Below, one piece after another: positions 9,253 through 17,722 of a stretch of 42,170 nt of DNA. This DNA is from a virus. Location of the stretch: the IMG/VR virus record IMGVR_UViG_3300040806_001422, positions 1 through 42,170 of that record; one strand, 5' to 3'. A program made the translations under genes and the position numbers. The notes under the pieces were generated by a model. That model was not told the DNA's origin. It saw only the letters and a program-made list of their open reading frames with translations, and did no database searches. The first letter of the stretch is position 1, and every line of letters begins with the position of its first letter.

Positions 9253-10088
9253 CAAATGGGATTCTTTTATTTGCATACAATAATGAACAAATAGATTACG
9301 TTGCTCAAGCGTGTTATCTAGCCAATCGTGTAAAACAGTACATGAACCTTCCTACTACTTTAGTTACTGATGATAAAGCAAGGGTTGAAAAATATTATAA
9401 TGGTAATGAAGTATTTGATAACATTATAGAAGTTTCATCTATTAGATATAATAAAAAACGCTATCATGATGGAGCGTTGTCGTTCAAACTTCTTAACTTT
9501 AAGAATTTTAATAGAGATAATGCTTATAATGTTTCGCCATACGATCAAACACTAGTACTAGATACTGACTATATTATTTCCAATGACTTATTACTAAGTT
9601 GTTTTAATAGTGTTAATGACTTAATGGTTTATTCAAAGAGTCTTGATATTTCGGGATGGAGAGAAGCAGAAGAATTTGATTTAATAAGTGAAACTAGTAT
9701 AAAATTTTATTGGGCCACAGTTGTGTTTTTTAGAAAAACAAAATCTAATAAAGTGTTCTTTGATCTAATAACACATATTAAAGAAAATTATGAACACTAT
9801 CGAAACTTGTATCAACTTACTAACAGTGTTTATAGGAATGACTTTGCTTTTAGTATAGCAATACATATTATGGCAGGACACTATGGATCTGGATTCGTAA
9901 AAGAATTACCAGGAAAGATGATTTATAGTACAGGTAAAGATATCTTAGAAAAAATTAAAGATGATGAATTAACTTTATTAGTTGAAAAACAAAATAGATC
10001 GGGAGAGTATACCCTTTTAAAATCTAAAGGCTTAAACTTACACGTAATGAATAAGTTTAGTTTGAATAGGAACATTTCTAATGCCTAA
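9249..10088 (+). CDS. Putative GT-A glycosyltransferase
   Basis: A 279-residue protein with the layout of a GT-A glycosyltransferase. The N-terminus (ILLFAYNNEQIDYVAQACYLANRV) is followed by TTLVTDD. The metal-binding DxD is in LVLDTDYIISNDL (D105, D107), and a late His (GLNLHVMNKF) is where GT8-like enzymes hold a metal-binding His. It probably moves a sugar from a nucleotide donor to an unknown acceptor in the cytoplasm. It overlaps its neighbours by 4 and 8 bp and is followed by a clear paralog. Donor and acceptor cannot be predicted. Confidence 0.65.
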   Translation: MTNGILLFAYNNEQIDYVAQACYLANRVKQYMNLPTTLVTDDKARVEKYYNGNEVFDNIIEVSSIRYNKKRYHDGALSFKLLNFKNFNRDNAYNVSPYDQTLVLDTDYIISNDLLLSCFNSVNDLMVYSKSLDISGWREAEEFDLISETSIKFYWATVVFFRKTKSNKVFFDLITHIKENYEHYRNLYQLTNSVYRNDFAFSIAIHIMAGHYGSGFVKELPGKMIYSTGKDILEKIKDDELTLLVEKQNRSGEYTLLKSKGLNLHVMNKFSLNRNISNA

Positions 10089-10902
10089 CTTTACTTTTCT
10101 TGCACAAAATAATGAACAAGACAATTATGTACGTCAAGCAGAATTACTAGCAATGAGTATTAGAAAAACTAATCCAGACAGTAAAATTTGCTTAATAACT
10201 AATGAAGACACTGAATGGATTAAAGAAGGACTGTTTGACGATATTGTACCTATTCCGTGGGAAGATAAAGCAGATGAGCACAAATGGAAAGTACAAAACA
10301 GATGGAAAATTTATCATGCTTGTCCATATGACGAAACTTTTGTATTAGATACAGACATGATAGTATGTCATAACTTAACACATTGGTGGAATTTAATGCA
10401 AAATTATGATGTATTTTATACAACTAATGTAACAGATTATAAACAGTGTAAACTTAATGTAACATACTATAGAAAAATGTTCGAAGCAAACAACTTACCA
10501 AACATCTATGTCGCATTACATTATTTTAAAAAGTCAGAATTTGCAAAACAGTTTTATACTTGTTTAGAAGAAGTAATGAAAAACTGGGAATACTATTATG
10601 AAAGGTATGCACCTAAGAAAATGCAAAAGTTTTTAAGCGTTGACGTATGTACAGCAATAGCAATTAGAGTGTTAGGTGTTGAACATATAGTTACAAATAC
10701 TAAACTACCATTTCCTACGTTTGTACATATGAAACCGTATGCACAAAGTTGGAAAATACAAACAACAAAATGGCAAGACCGTGTTAGTTGCTTTATTGAT
10801 GATAAACAACAACTTAAAATAGGTGGACATTTGCAGGACACAGTGTTTCATTATACTGAAAAAGATTTTACGGAGAAATATTATGACAGATTCAATAATT
10901 AA
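10081..10902 (+). CDS. Putative GT-A glycosyltransferase, paralog of the upstream gene
   Basis: A 273-residue paralog of the preceding protein. It has the same opening (FTFLAQNNEQDNYVRQAELLA), a KICLITNED strand and a DxD in FVLDTDMIVCHNL (D90, D92). A VHMKPYAQSW segment gives a late His. Family knowledge suggests a retaining GT8-like fold; the substrate is unknown. The ATG overlaps the upstream stop by 8 bp and the next gene starts inside its 3-prime end. Two adjacent diverged copies suggest that two successive sugars, or two acceptors, are handled. Confidence 0.65.
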   Translation: MPNFTFLAQNNEQDNYVRQAELLAMSIRKTNPDSKICLITNEDTEWIKEGLFDDIVPIPWEDKADEHKWKVQNRWKIYHACPYDETFVLDTDMIVCHNLTHWWNLMQNYDVFYTTNVTDYKQCKLNVTYYRKMFEANNLPNIYVALHYFKKSEFAKQFYTCLEEVMKNWEYYYERYAPKKMQKFLSVDVCTAIAIRVLGVEHIVTNTKLPFPTFVHMKPYAQSWKIQTTKWQDRVSCFIDDKQQLKIGGHLQDTVFHYTEKDFTEKYYDRFNN

Positions 10903-11437
10903 TTTTCCAGTTAAAGTTCAGAAATTTAAAGAACATAGTGTTCTTAAAGAATTATTATTAACAGCAATTAATGAACAAAAAGAAGTAGAACATTTAATCG
11001 GACCTAATAATGATATTACTCGTTGTGATTGGCAACCTGCAAGATTTAATACTAACCGACGTTGGGTAAAGGATATAAAAGATCCGTTAACTGAACATAT
11101 TGCAAAGTGGGCAGAGTCGTTTGGATATGCAAATTTTAAAGTGCTTGAAATTTGGTTTCAACAATATGCACAGAACAGTAAACACTCTTGGCACACACAT
11201 GGCGGAAATTTTACGTGTGTGTATTATCTAGATTTGCCTAAAGATACTCCACGTACTCAGTGGATTAATCCTACAACTCTAAATGAAGAAACTTTTTGTG
11301 TTGCAGAAGGTGATATTATTATATTTCCAAGTTGGTTAATACATAGAGCACCACAAAATGAATCAAAAAATATGAAAACAATTATTTCATGGAACATTGA
11401 AGTTGGGATATCTGATTTCTACGGAGAAGGTCAATGA
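10883..11437 (+). CDS. Putative 2OG-Fe(II) oxygenase (2OG-FeII_Oxy_5 type)
   Basis: I chose the ATG at 10883, which has a GGAG site 8-11 bases upstream, over an in-frame start 60 bp earlier that lies deeper in the upstream gene. The 184-residue protein has the iron ligands of the Oxy_5 group: HTH (H104, H106) in SKHSWHTHGGNFTCVYYLD and a distal His (H154) in IIIFPSWLIHRAPQNE. The 2OG-binding Arg expected about ten residues later appears as a Lys (KNMKTIISWN), so cofactor binding may differ. Family members hydroxylate or otherwise oxidise C-H bonds using O2 and 2-oxoglutarate. Substrate unknown. Confidence 0.7.
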   Translation: MTDSIINFPVKVQKFKEHSVLKELLLTAINEQKEVEHLIGPNNDITRCDWQPARFNTNRRWVKDIKDPLTEHIAKWAESFGYANFKVLEIWFQQYAQNSKHSWHTHGGNFTCVYYLDLPKDTPRTQWINPTTLNEETFCVAEGDIIIFPSWLIHRAPQNESKNMKTIISWNIEVGISDFYGEGQ

Positions 11438-12009
11438 CAATGTCTTGGAAAGAAGTTCCGTTAAAGCCATCACAAACTTGGCTTGATTTTGATTTAGATA
11501 GTGGTGTAATAAAAACTATCGGAGCAACACCGTTAAGTAAACATAGTATCGAAGTTGACTATGAGCAAGTTAAAGATTTAATTGAAGGTAAAGTATATTT
11601 TAAACACTTTTTAGTTCAATTTAATCCAACTAGCACAATGTATGAGTTGGTTAATAAGCACGACGAAAAGAAATACGAATATAACGTTAATTCTAGTTTA
11701 TATAAAATACAAAAAACTAATAAAGCAGATATTATAATTTGTAAAAATTATAAAAAGAAACAATGGGAATTAAAGTTTGGTGATTTATTTGCAAAAACAT
11801 TGCTCAAAAACAACGTTACATTACAAACAGTAAAGCATTTTAGTGTAGTAGAAAAGAATAACCCATTTGTACTATACAGAACATTAACATTCAATTTAGC
11901 GTCAAATAATTTAGTCTTGCAATTTAATGATAATGATGCTATAATAGAATTTGACATTTATACGAATAAACTTTTTAACAGTTATGGGATACAAATTGAA
12001 CAAGATTAA
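11434..12009 (+). CDS. Hypothetical protein, 191 aa
   Basis: I do not recognise this protein. It is soluble, lysine- and asparagine-rich, with many predicted short strands (ADIIICKNYKKKQWELKFGD, LYRTLTFNLASNNLVLQF). It has no membrane segment, signal or catalytic motif. It is coupled to the upstream oxygenase by an ATGA overlap and the next gene begins 26 bp before its end, so it is made as part of the same operon. Possibly a beta-sandwich accessory or virion-associated protein; that is speculation. Confidence 0.6.
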   Translation: MTMSWKEVPLKPSQTWLDFDLDSGVIKTIGATPLSKHSIEVDYEQVKDLIEGKVYFKHFLVQFNPTSTMYELVNKHDEKKYEYNVNSSLYKIQKTNKADIIICKNYKKKQWELKFGDLFAKTLLKNNVTLQTVKHFSVVEKNNPFVLYRTLTFNLASNNLVLQFNDNDAIIEFDIYTNKLFNSYGIQIEQD

Positions 12010-12883
12010 GATACAAGATGTTGATATTATCTTTCTAAGTTATGATGAGCCTAATGCTGAAGAAAATTGGGCAGACTTACAACGGAAGATCCCTTGGGCA
12101 AAACGTGTACACGGAGTAGAAGGATCAGATGCGGCACACAAAGCCTGTGCAGATTTATCTGAAACAAAACATTTTGTAACTGTAGATGGTGACACTATTG
12201 TCGACCCTAAGTTTATGCAAGTTGAATTAGACTTAGATAAGTTAGGTGTAGACGATGACTATCAATTTAGTTGGTGTGGTAAAATTGATGTTAACGGACT
12301 TATGTACGGCAATGGAAGTTTAAAGATGTGGACAAAAGATTTTGTTAAAAATATGAAGACACATGAAAACACTGACGGATCAGATGAAACAAGTATTGAA
12401 TTTTGTTACTTTGACAACTATTATCAATTAAATGAAAACTATAGTAAAAGTATTATTACAGCAACTCCACATCAAGCATGGCGTGCTGGATTCCGTGAAG
12501 GCGTTAAAATGAGTCTGGATAGGGGAAAGCCAACAGAAGATATTAATTCATTATGGTGGCAAAATAGACACAGACTTTTTATTTGGCAAATGGTAGGTTG
12601 TGATGTTCCTAATGGTATCTGGGCGGTATATGGCGCACGACTTGGAACATATATGAATATGTGTACAGATTGGGATCATACACAGACAAGAGACTTTACT
12701 TACCTCAATGAGTTATGGAAAGAACACGAGACTGTTACAGTCGCAGAAGAATGTAAAGAACTAGGAAAGAAACTAATTAATGAATTAGAATTACCTATTG
12801 CCGTTGTTCCGTTTGATAAATTACAAAGTGAATTTTTTAAGACAGTATACATAAACGGCGATAGAGTAATTAGGCGTAAATGA
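11984..12883 (+). CDS. Putative glycosyltransferase-like protein (VDGD family)
   Basis: The conserved part begins DVDIIFLSYDEPNAEENW, so the ATG at 11984 is the likely start; an in-frame ATG at 11951 would add 11 residues and overlap the upstream gene more. The protein (299 aa) has FVTVDGDTIVDPKF, a DxD-like metal site at the place expected in GT-A enzymes, and AAHKACADLSETKHF before it. A paralog at 21282 shares SYxEPxAxxN, AKRV and VxDGDxxxx. Nucleotide-sugar binding is inferred from these motifs only. It is coupled downstream (ATGA) to a small membrane protein. Confidence 0.55.
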   Translation: MGYKLNKIKIQDVDIIFLSYDEPNAEENWADLQRKIPWAKRVHGVEGSDAAHKACADLSETKHFVTVDGDTIVDPKFMQVELDLDKLGVDDDYQFSWCGKIDVNGLMYGNGSLKMWTKDFVKNMKTHENTDGSDETSIEFCYFDNYYQLNENYSKSIITATPHQAWRAGFREGVKMSLDRGKPTEDINSLWWQNRHRLFIWQMVGCDVPNGIWAVYGARLGTYMNMCTDWDHTQTRDFTYLNELWKEHETVTVAEECKELGKKLINELELPIAVVPFDKLQSEFFKTVYINGDRVIRRK

Positions 12884-13125
12884 AAATAAGATATTATCAT
12901 AATATTGATGGTTGGCGTTGGCTAGGATTTGTATTAGCAATGGTTAGTGCATTTTTATTAAGTGGCGGTAATCCTGCAATACAATGGTTAGGATGGGGCA
13001 TCGCTTGCTTTAGTTGTAGCATATGGATTTACATGGGATGGAAAGATGGTGATACTCCTAGGGCATTAATGGAGTTAATGTATTTGCTTCTTGCTATAAG
13101 AGGCGTTTGGAATTGGGTTCAATGA
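12880..13125 (+). CDS. Small membrane protein, three predicted helices, 81 aa
   Basis: An 81-residue hydrophobic protein with three likely membrane helices: about residues 13-30 (WLGFVLAMVSAFLLSG), 33-53 (IQWLGWGIACFSCSIWIYMG) and 60-79 (LMELMYLLLAIRGVWNWV). It has no signal peptide or known motif. The charged N-terminus MKIRYYHN suggests an inside orientation. It is the only clear membrane protein in the island, coupled by ATGA overlaps to the glycosyltransferase-like gene before it and the radical SAM gene after it. It could tether enzymes to the membrane or move a small product; neither is shown. Too large and membrane-bound to look like a RiPP precursor. Confidence 0.75.
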   Translation: MKIRYYHNIDGWRWLGFVLAMVSAFLLSGGNPAIQWLGWGIACFSCSIWIYMGWKDGDTPRALMELMYLLLAIRGVWNWVQ

Positions 13126-14489
13126 GTGAATTAGACAGAATTAAAACAGTAATGCCAGAAATTGATAAAATTTCTCCTTCATTCTGCTTGGCTAAATGGC
13201 ATCATGTTACTATCTATTTGCAAACAGGCGAAACACACAGTTGTTATCATCCAGCACCTCACAAGATTCCTTTAGAAGGGTTAATAGATAATCCAAGTCA
13301 ATTGCATAATACTCCGCAAAAGAAACTCGAACGTAAAGAAATGTTAGCAGGATTAAAACCTAGTGGTTGTCAATACTGTTGGAACATTGAATGTATGGGT
13401 AAAGATTACATTAGCGATAGACATATTAAAACAGCAAGTATTCATACACCAGAACGTATTGAAGAAATTACAAGTAATCCTTGGGACTATAATATTAATC
13501 CCGAATATATTGAAGTAAACTTTAGTAATGAGTGTAATTTTAAATGCGGTTATTGTCATCCTAAGTTTAGTAGTAGATATTGGAACGAAATTAAACAACA
13601 CGGACCATATAAAGATAGTACAGCACATCGTAACGATATTGACTGGATAGAATTATATGAAGAAGAATCTAATCCTTATGTAGAAGCATGGTGGAAATGG
13701 TGGCCTGAAGTTAGTAAGACATTGAACATCTTACGTGTTACAGGTGGAGAGCCTTTGATGCATAAAAGTACTTGGAGGCTTTTTGAAGAATTAAAATCAA
13801 ATCCAAAGCCGCATTTAAATATTGAACTTAACAGCAATATGGGTGTAAAGCCTGCACTAGTTAAAAAATTAACACAAGTCGTAAAAGAACTTAGAGAAAC
13901 TAATTGTATTGCAAGTTTTAAATTATATACAAGTATAGATACATGGAGTAACCGTGCAGAATATACACGTACTGGATTAGATTTAAAAATTTGGGAAACA
14001 AATTTAGATTATTATCTATCCAACACACCCTGGCCTGTAACATTTATGATTACATTTAACATATTCTCTGTTACAAGTTTCAGTTCTTTGTTAGAAAAAA
14101 TATTAGAATGGCGTAAAAAATATAATACAGATGAACAAACAAAATGGCAACGTATAAGGTTTGATACGCCATACCTAACTGATCCTATTCAGTTTGATAT
14201 AAACATACTTCCTAAAGATGAATTCATGCCTTATATGAAAAAGCACTTAGAGTTTATTGTTAATAATTTAGATGACACAAACAGAACTAAATTTAGTAGT
14301 TTGGAATATGAAAGATTTAGGAGAGTAGTTGACTATATGGAAACAACAAACTATTCTGAGAAAAAACTATTAAACGGAAGAAAAAACTTTCATACATGGT
14401 TTAGAGAATACGATAAAAGACGCAATACTAATCTTGTAGAAACGTTTCCTGAATTTAAAGAATTTTACAATTTTTGTAAAACTTGCTAA
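13122..14489 (+). CDS. Radical SAM enzyme with N-terminal twitch/SPASM-like domain
   Basis: The start at 13122 gives an ATGA overlap; an in-frame ATG at 13107 is also possible. The 455-residue protein has auxiliary-cluster cysteines first: C22 (FCLAKW), C41 (HSCYHP), and C83 and C86 (SGCQYCW). The radical SAM motif CxxxCxxC follows at C138, C142, C145 (ECNFKCGYC), then TGGEPL as the SAM-binding GGEP motif. The domain order is the reverse of classical SPASM enzymes. Cysteine spacing matches the gene at 35068 almost residue for residue. It ends LVETFPEFKEFYNFC, a tail shared with its paralogs. Reaction unknown; the family does radical C-H chemistry on peptides, sugars or small molecules. Confidence 0.88.
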   Translation: MSELDRIKTVMPEIDKISPSFCLAKWHHVTIYLQTGETHSCYHPAPHKIPLEGLIDNPSQLHNTPQKKLERKEMLAGLKPSGCQYCWNIECMGKDYISDRHIKTASIHTPERIEEITSNPWDYNINPEYIEVNFSNECNFKCGYCHPKFSSRYWNEIKQHGPYKDSTAHRNDIDWIELYEEESNPYVEAWWKWWPEVSKTLNILRVTGGEPLMHKSTWRLFEELKSNPKPHLNIELNSNMGVKPALVKKLTQVVKELRETNCIASFKLYTSIDTWSNRAEYTRTGLDLKIWETNLDYYLSNTPWPVTFMITFNIFSVTSFSSLLEKILEWRKKYNTDEQTKWQRIRFDTPYLTDPIQFDINILPKDEFMPYMKKHLEFIVNNLDDTNRTKFSSLEYERFRRVVDYMETTNYSEKKLLNGRKNFHTWFREYDKRRNTNLVETFPEFKEFYNFCKTC

Positions 14490-15600
14490 CTAATTTCTGA
14501 TTGTGTATTAATACGTCTTCTATATCTTGTAAGTTACAATCATTATTAGCAATGTGTTCAATTAATTCAAAAATAGCAATTAACCTATCTGTAGGATTTT
14601 GAATACTGTCGTAGTCTTCATTCCACAAACTATCAAATGTTTTAAATCCAAGTTCTTTAATATATTTTAAAGTATGCGGCGGTCCAACCATAACAAACGG
14701 TCTACCATATAACATTGCATTAAATGTTTTTTCACTAAAGTTAGCAGTAGGTTGTGCAAAACGTGTTTCGTTAACAATAGCACACATACTATCTAAATAA
14801 AATGCTTCTAGTCCTCTACCTTGAGGAGCAAACACAGGCCATTGCTTCATGCTGGCATCAGTTGTTTTTGCATTTTTATAATCTAATACATATGGAATAT
14901 TTTGATTTAATGTATCGATATTTTGTTTAATTATTGTTTCGTAATTAGTACCACTCCATTTGTCTAGTTCAATCCAAGTGCGGTCCATTAATAATTCATA
15001 GTTAGTTTTAAAGTTCCAACTTAAATAACAATCTTTGTCTACAAGAAATGCAGATAGTAAATGACGATGTTTAGTATAACGCCAGTTTGGACAAATAAAT
15101 TTTTTATTATAATTTAAATCAAGTGTAGTATTACCACCACAAAAGAAATCACGTAAAAATATATCCATGCAAAATAAGTTTAATGTTGGATAATTTTTAG
15201 CATAATATTTTTGTATATTATAATCTCCTGTATATACATTGATATTTTTAATACTGTTCTTTTGTTGCCAATTAACAATACTATCTAATTCGTCTGCATA
15301 AAGATTATCAAATGTATTAAATTCACTATAGAAATGGTTGTTATGGATCGTATCTTTTATATATGGACTAACAGGCTCGTACAAGTAGATATCAACACCC
15401 TTACTTAATTTTTTATATGTTTTAGGAGACAGTTCTAAACTGTCAAACTGTTTGATATGATTAGTACCTGTGTAAACAAAAGTAGGACGAGTTGTATCTT
15501 TTAATAAAGATTCACGGAATAGTTCAGTTAACATTCCTTTATCTTTGTTGCGTATATTTTTCTGTGGAATATTTTTCCAGAATAAGTCCTGGACAAACAT
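14455..15600 (-). CDS. Putative GT-B-like glycosyltransferase, 381 aa
   Basis: A 381-residue soluble protein. The C-terminal third carries ANFSEKTFNAMLYGRPFVMV, then GPPHTLKYIKELGFKTF and SLWNEDYDSIQNPTDR. This is a block I associate with uncharacterised glycosyltransferases in marine phages and bacteria; it resembles the (S/T)EKT-x(4)-P-I-x(3)-P-F loop near the donor site of fucosyltransferase/exostosin-type enzymes. The gene at 18339 carries the same block. It is last in the leftward operon, and its 3-prime end overlaps the convergent radical SAM gene by 35 bp, through a palindromic hairpin. The ATG overlaps the upstream stop (TAATG). Substrate unknown. Confidence 0.5.
   Translation of the reverse strand: MFVQDLFWKNIPQKNIRNKDKGMLTELFRESLLKDTTRPTFVYTGTNHIKQFDSLELSPKTYKKLSKGVDIYLYEPVSPYIKDTIHNNHFYSEFNTFDNLYADELDSIVNWQQKNSIKNINVYTGDYNIQKYYAKNYPTLNLFCMDIFLRDFFCGGNTTLDLNYNKKFICPNWRYTKHRHLLSAFLVDKDCYLSWNFKTNYELLMDRTWIELDKWSGTNYETIIKQNIDTLNQNIPYVLDYKNAKTTDASMKQWPVFAPQGRGLEAFYLDSMCAIVNETRFAQPTANFSEKTFNAMLYGRPFVMVGPPHTLKYIKELGFKTFDSLWNEDYDSIQNPTDRLIAIFELIEHIANNDCNLQDIEDVLIHNQKLVSKFYKNCKIL
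14464..14482. other. Perfect 8-bp inverted repeat in convergent gene overlap
   Basis: TTTTACAA (14464-14471), a TTT loop, then TTGTAAAA (14475-14482). It lies inside the 35-bp overlap of two convergent genes and could act as a weak two-way terminator, although no T-run follows on either strand. Confidence 0.5.
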
Positions 15601-16091
15601 TAGTAACTTCCTGTAATTTGTAAAGTGTATCTTGGATCTACGCCAATGTTACTTGCGGCGTGTGGAGCATCGGCATCCCATAAAACATATTCTCCTGCTT
15701 TATAGTTTACAACACCAATACCTTCTACTTCAAAGTAATGACCTGGTTTCCAATCTTCTAAAAATACAATAGCACGTCTTACATTTTTTCGTTCTTGATT
15801 AAACACACGACAATATGTATTAAAATGATCAACGTGTGTAGGCATAATATCTAATGTATCCATTCTATAAAACACAAATCCAGGATTACGTAAATTTAAT
15901 AATGATGCAACTTTTTCTACCCATTCAGGCATTGGATTTTTACTGTCATACATTTTGCCTGTTGTAGTAGTATGTGTATATCCTTGTTCACGCCAAGCAT
16001 CTGCTTCTTCACCTGTAATAGGTTGTCTAACGTAATTAAAATCTTTGAAATCATCATTCCAAAGTTTGCTAATAATCCCTCTATAAAACAT
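15600..16091 (-). CDS. Putative 2OG-Fe(II) oxygenase, 163 aa
   Basis: A 163-residue double-stranded beta-helix protein. Iron ligands are H86 and D88 in MPTHVDHFNTY and H144 in DADAPHAASN, with R154 (PRYTLQITG) positioned to bind 2-oxoglutarate. HYFEVEGIGVVNYKAGEYVLW provides the strands between them. The size and motif order fit small hydroxylases of the cupin/2OG superfamily. It lies between the amidinotransferase (11-bp overlap) and the glycosyltransferase-like gene (1-bp overlap), so it may act on the same product. Substrate unknown. Confidence 0.72.
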   Translation of the reverse strand: MFYRGIISKLWNDDFKDFNYVRQPITGEEADAWREQGYTHTTTTGKMYDSKNPMPEWVEKVASLLNLRNPGFVFYRMDTLDIMPTHVDHFNTYCRVFNQERKNVRRAIVFLEDWKPGHYFEVEGIGVVNYKAGEYVLWDADAPHAASNIGVDPRYTLQITGSY

Positions 16092-17049
16092 CTCTATGTG
16101 TATCCAGTGTTACGCAGTGAAATCCACCGCCAAGTGTTCTTTGATGTCTTGTTGGCAACATAGCACAATCAATACCTTGTGCTTCAAGAACTTTACGTAG
16201 TGGCTCCTGATGTTTCTCAAGTGCTACTAACTTAGTATTTACACTAAACAAGTTCATATTAATCCATGTACTTGCATTACACCATTTAGGATAGTGACCG
16301 ATATCAACAGGTTCAGGACACCATAATATATCCCAGTTTCTAAAAGGTTCTGGCAAATCGTCTTTACTTTTAATCCTACTTGGGTTAGCAAGTAATAATC
16401 CTTCACGTAAGAATGCTATAGTACTATCAATATGCATATAACTATAAACGTCTTGTAATAAATGCACTTTGGCTCTATCACCTAATGCATCTTGCAGTAG
16501 TGTTGCACCTAGTTTATTTCCGCTATTACTTACAAGATATAAAACGTGATCGTTAGCACGAATAACATTTGCGGCATCGAAAGCAGGTTCAAATTCGTTT
16601 AATGCAAGTATGTCTTTATTGCCAATGCAGTCAGTGTTATACAATGCACTTTCGTAATAACAACGTATTTCTTTAGGATTATTTAAATGTTTTTCAAATG
16701 CTTTCCATTCGCCTTTTCTTGCACGAATAGGCATAGGTGTTGCAAGTGTTAAATCTCCATGTACAAATACACTATCTCGAGGACAATAATTATAATAATT
16801 ACAATCAGTAGCATCTGGCCGTACAACCTCAACTGATTCTCCTTTTAAAAAATCTACAAAAACTTCTAAATCTTCATTTGCTTCATCGATAACTTGTTGC
16901 GGATAAGAGCCTTTAATAATTTCCGTTTCGTCAGATTTATCTGCAAAGTTTACACAGCGTAAACTAATATCAATGTCATTTGGAATTTTAGCATTATCTG
17001 CAATTCCTACAATTACTTTACGAAGTTGTCCCCATTCGTTACTAGACAT
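16081..17049 (-). CDS. Amidinotransferase (glycine/inosamine amidinotransferase family)
   Basis: A 322-residue relative of glycine amidinotransferase (AGAT) and the streptomycin-pathway StrB enzymes, which move an amidino group from arginine to an amine acceptor. The catalytic set is intact: the RDSVF Asp (D92), D158 in FEPAFDAANVIR (equivalent to AGAT Asp254), H206 and D208 in YMHIDST, and nucleophile C312 in LGGGFHCVT. The match around these blocks is strong. It is shorter than human AGAT (423 aa), mainly at the N-terminus. Which amine accepts the group (glycine, an aminosugar, an aminocyclitol or other) cannot be read. The neighbouring aminotransferase could supply the amine. Confidence 0.88.
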   Translation of the reverse strand: MSSNEWGQLRKVIVGIADNAKIPNDIDISLRCVNFADKSDETEIIKGSYPQQVIDEANEDLEVFVDFLKGESVEVVRPDATDCNYYNYCPRDSVFVHGDLTLATPMPIRARKGEWKAFEKHLNNPKEIRCYYESALYNTDCIGNKDILALNEFEPAFDAANVIRANDHVLYLVSNSGNKLGATLLQDALGDRAKVHLLQDVYSYMHIDSTIAFLREGLLLANPSRIKSKDDLPEPFRNWDILWCPEPVDIGHYPKWCNASTWINMNLFSVNTKLVALEKHQEPLRKVLEAQGIDCAMLPTRHQRTLGGGFHCVTLDTHRDVL

Positions 17050-17722
17050 ATGATTTACGTCCTTCCCAATGTTCTAAAATTAAATCTTCTAATTCAAGAT
17101 TACTCATTCGAGAATTTTCGCCTTTTAATTGTTGAATAGTTATTTCCATGTTAGAACACCAGTCTTTTGTTGATTGTTTTAAATGATATCCAAGACTTGG
17201 ATAAATTGTATTTTCCACATAATCCATATGTTCTAGTACACTAGGGTGTGCGTCATCTTGATATACGCATTTTGTTTTAGGAAATATATTATTTGAACCT
17301 GGCAAATGATTTGGAACACTTGTAATATGCCCATTAAAAATATCTTGTGTAAATTGTTTTATATAAGCATTGCCTTGTAATATAGCAGTTTCGTTTCTTA
17401 TGTCGTCGTTTTCTACACTCCAGTGTTTTTGTAGGTATTCGTTTGAATAATAATCACTGTTTAGTATGTTGCCTTCAGTCATCCATTTTTCGTCTTTAAG
17501 TAAATCAACTCTAGTCCAACTACTCCAAACTATACAAATAATATCTTCTGTCTGAAAACTATGTTTGCGATTTGCTTCCACTAGTCTACAAGCAATGCCC
17601 TGATTCCCCATACCTGCTTTTCCATAGTTATGATTTTCACAGCCTAAATCTTTTGCAACAATATCACTCCATGTAGGCCAAATGTATTCGGTATACGAGC
17701 AACCAAAAGTAAACAATCTCAT
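17042..17722 (-). CDS. SGNH/GDSL-type hydrolase
   Basis: A 226-residue SGNH-fold protein. Block I is FTFGCSYTEYIW, with S9 as the likely nucleophile in a GCS variant of GDS. An Asn-containing GNQG block follows (YGKAGMGNQG), and the Asp-His pair is in YQDDAHPSVLEH. Such enzymes hydrolyse or transfer acyl esters, often on surface sugars, and GCSYTE forms are common in marine phage and bacterial glycan clusters. It is translationally coupled to the DegT-like gene before it (ATGA) and overlaps the amidinotransferase by 8 bp. A role in acylating or deacylating the product is plausible but unproven. Confidence 0.72.
   Translation of the reverse strand: MRLFTFGCSYTEYIWPTWSDIVAKDLGCENHNYGKAGMGNQGIACRLVEANRKHSFQTEDIICIVWSSWTRVDLLKDEKWMTEGNILNSDYYSNEYLQKHWSVENDDIRNETAILQGNAYIKQFTQDIFNGHITSVPNHLPGSNNIFPKTKCVYQDDAHPSVLEHMDYVENTIYPSLGYHLKQSTKDWCSNMEITIQQLKGENSRMSNLELEDLILEHWEGRKSYV

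Noticed and set aside
12880-13125. RiPP precursor peptide for the radical SAM enzymes
   Set aside because: The only small island genes are an 81-residue three-helix membrane protein and the 114-residue protein at 8908. Neither has a leader/core layout with Cys-, Ser/Thr- or repeat-rich core. Intergenic gaps are too short for a hidden precursor.
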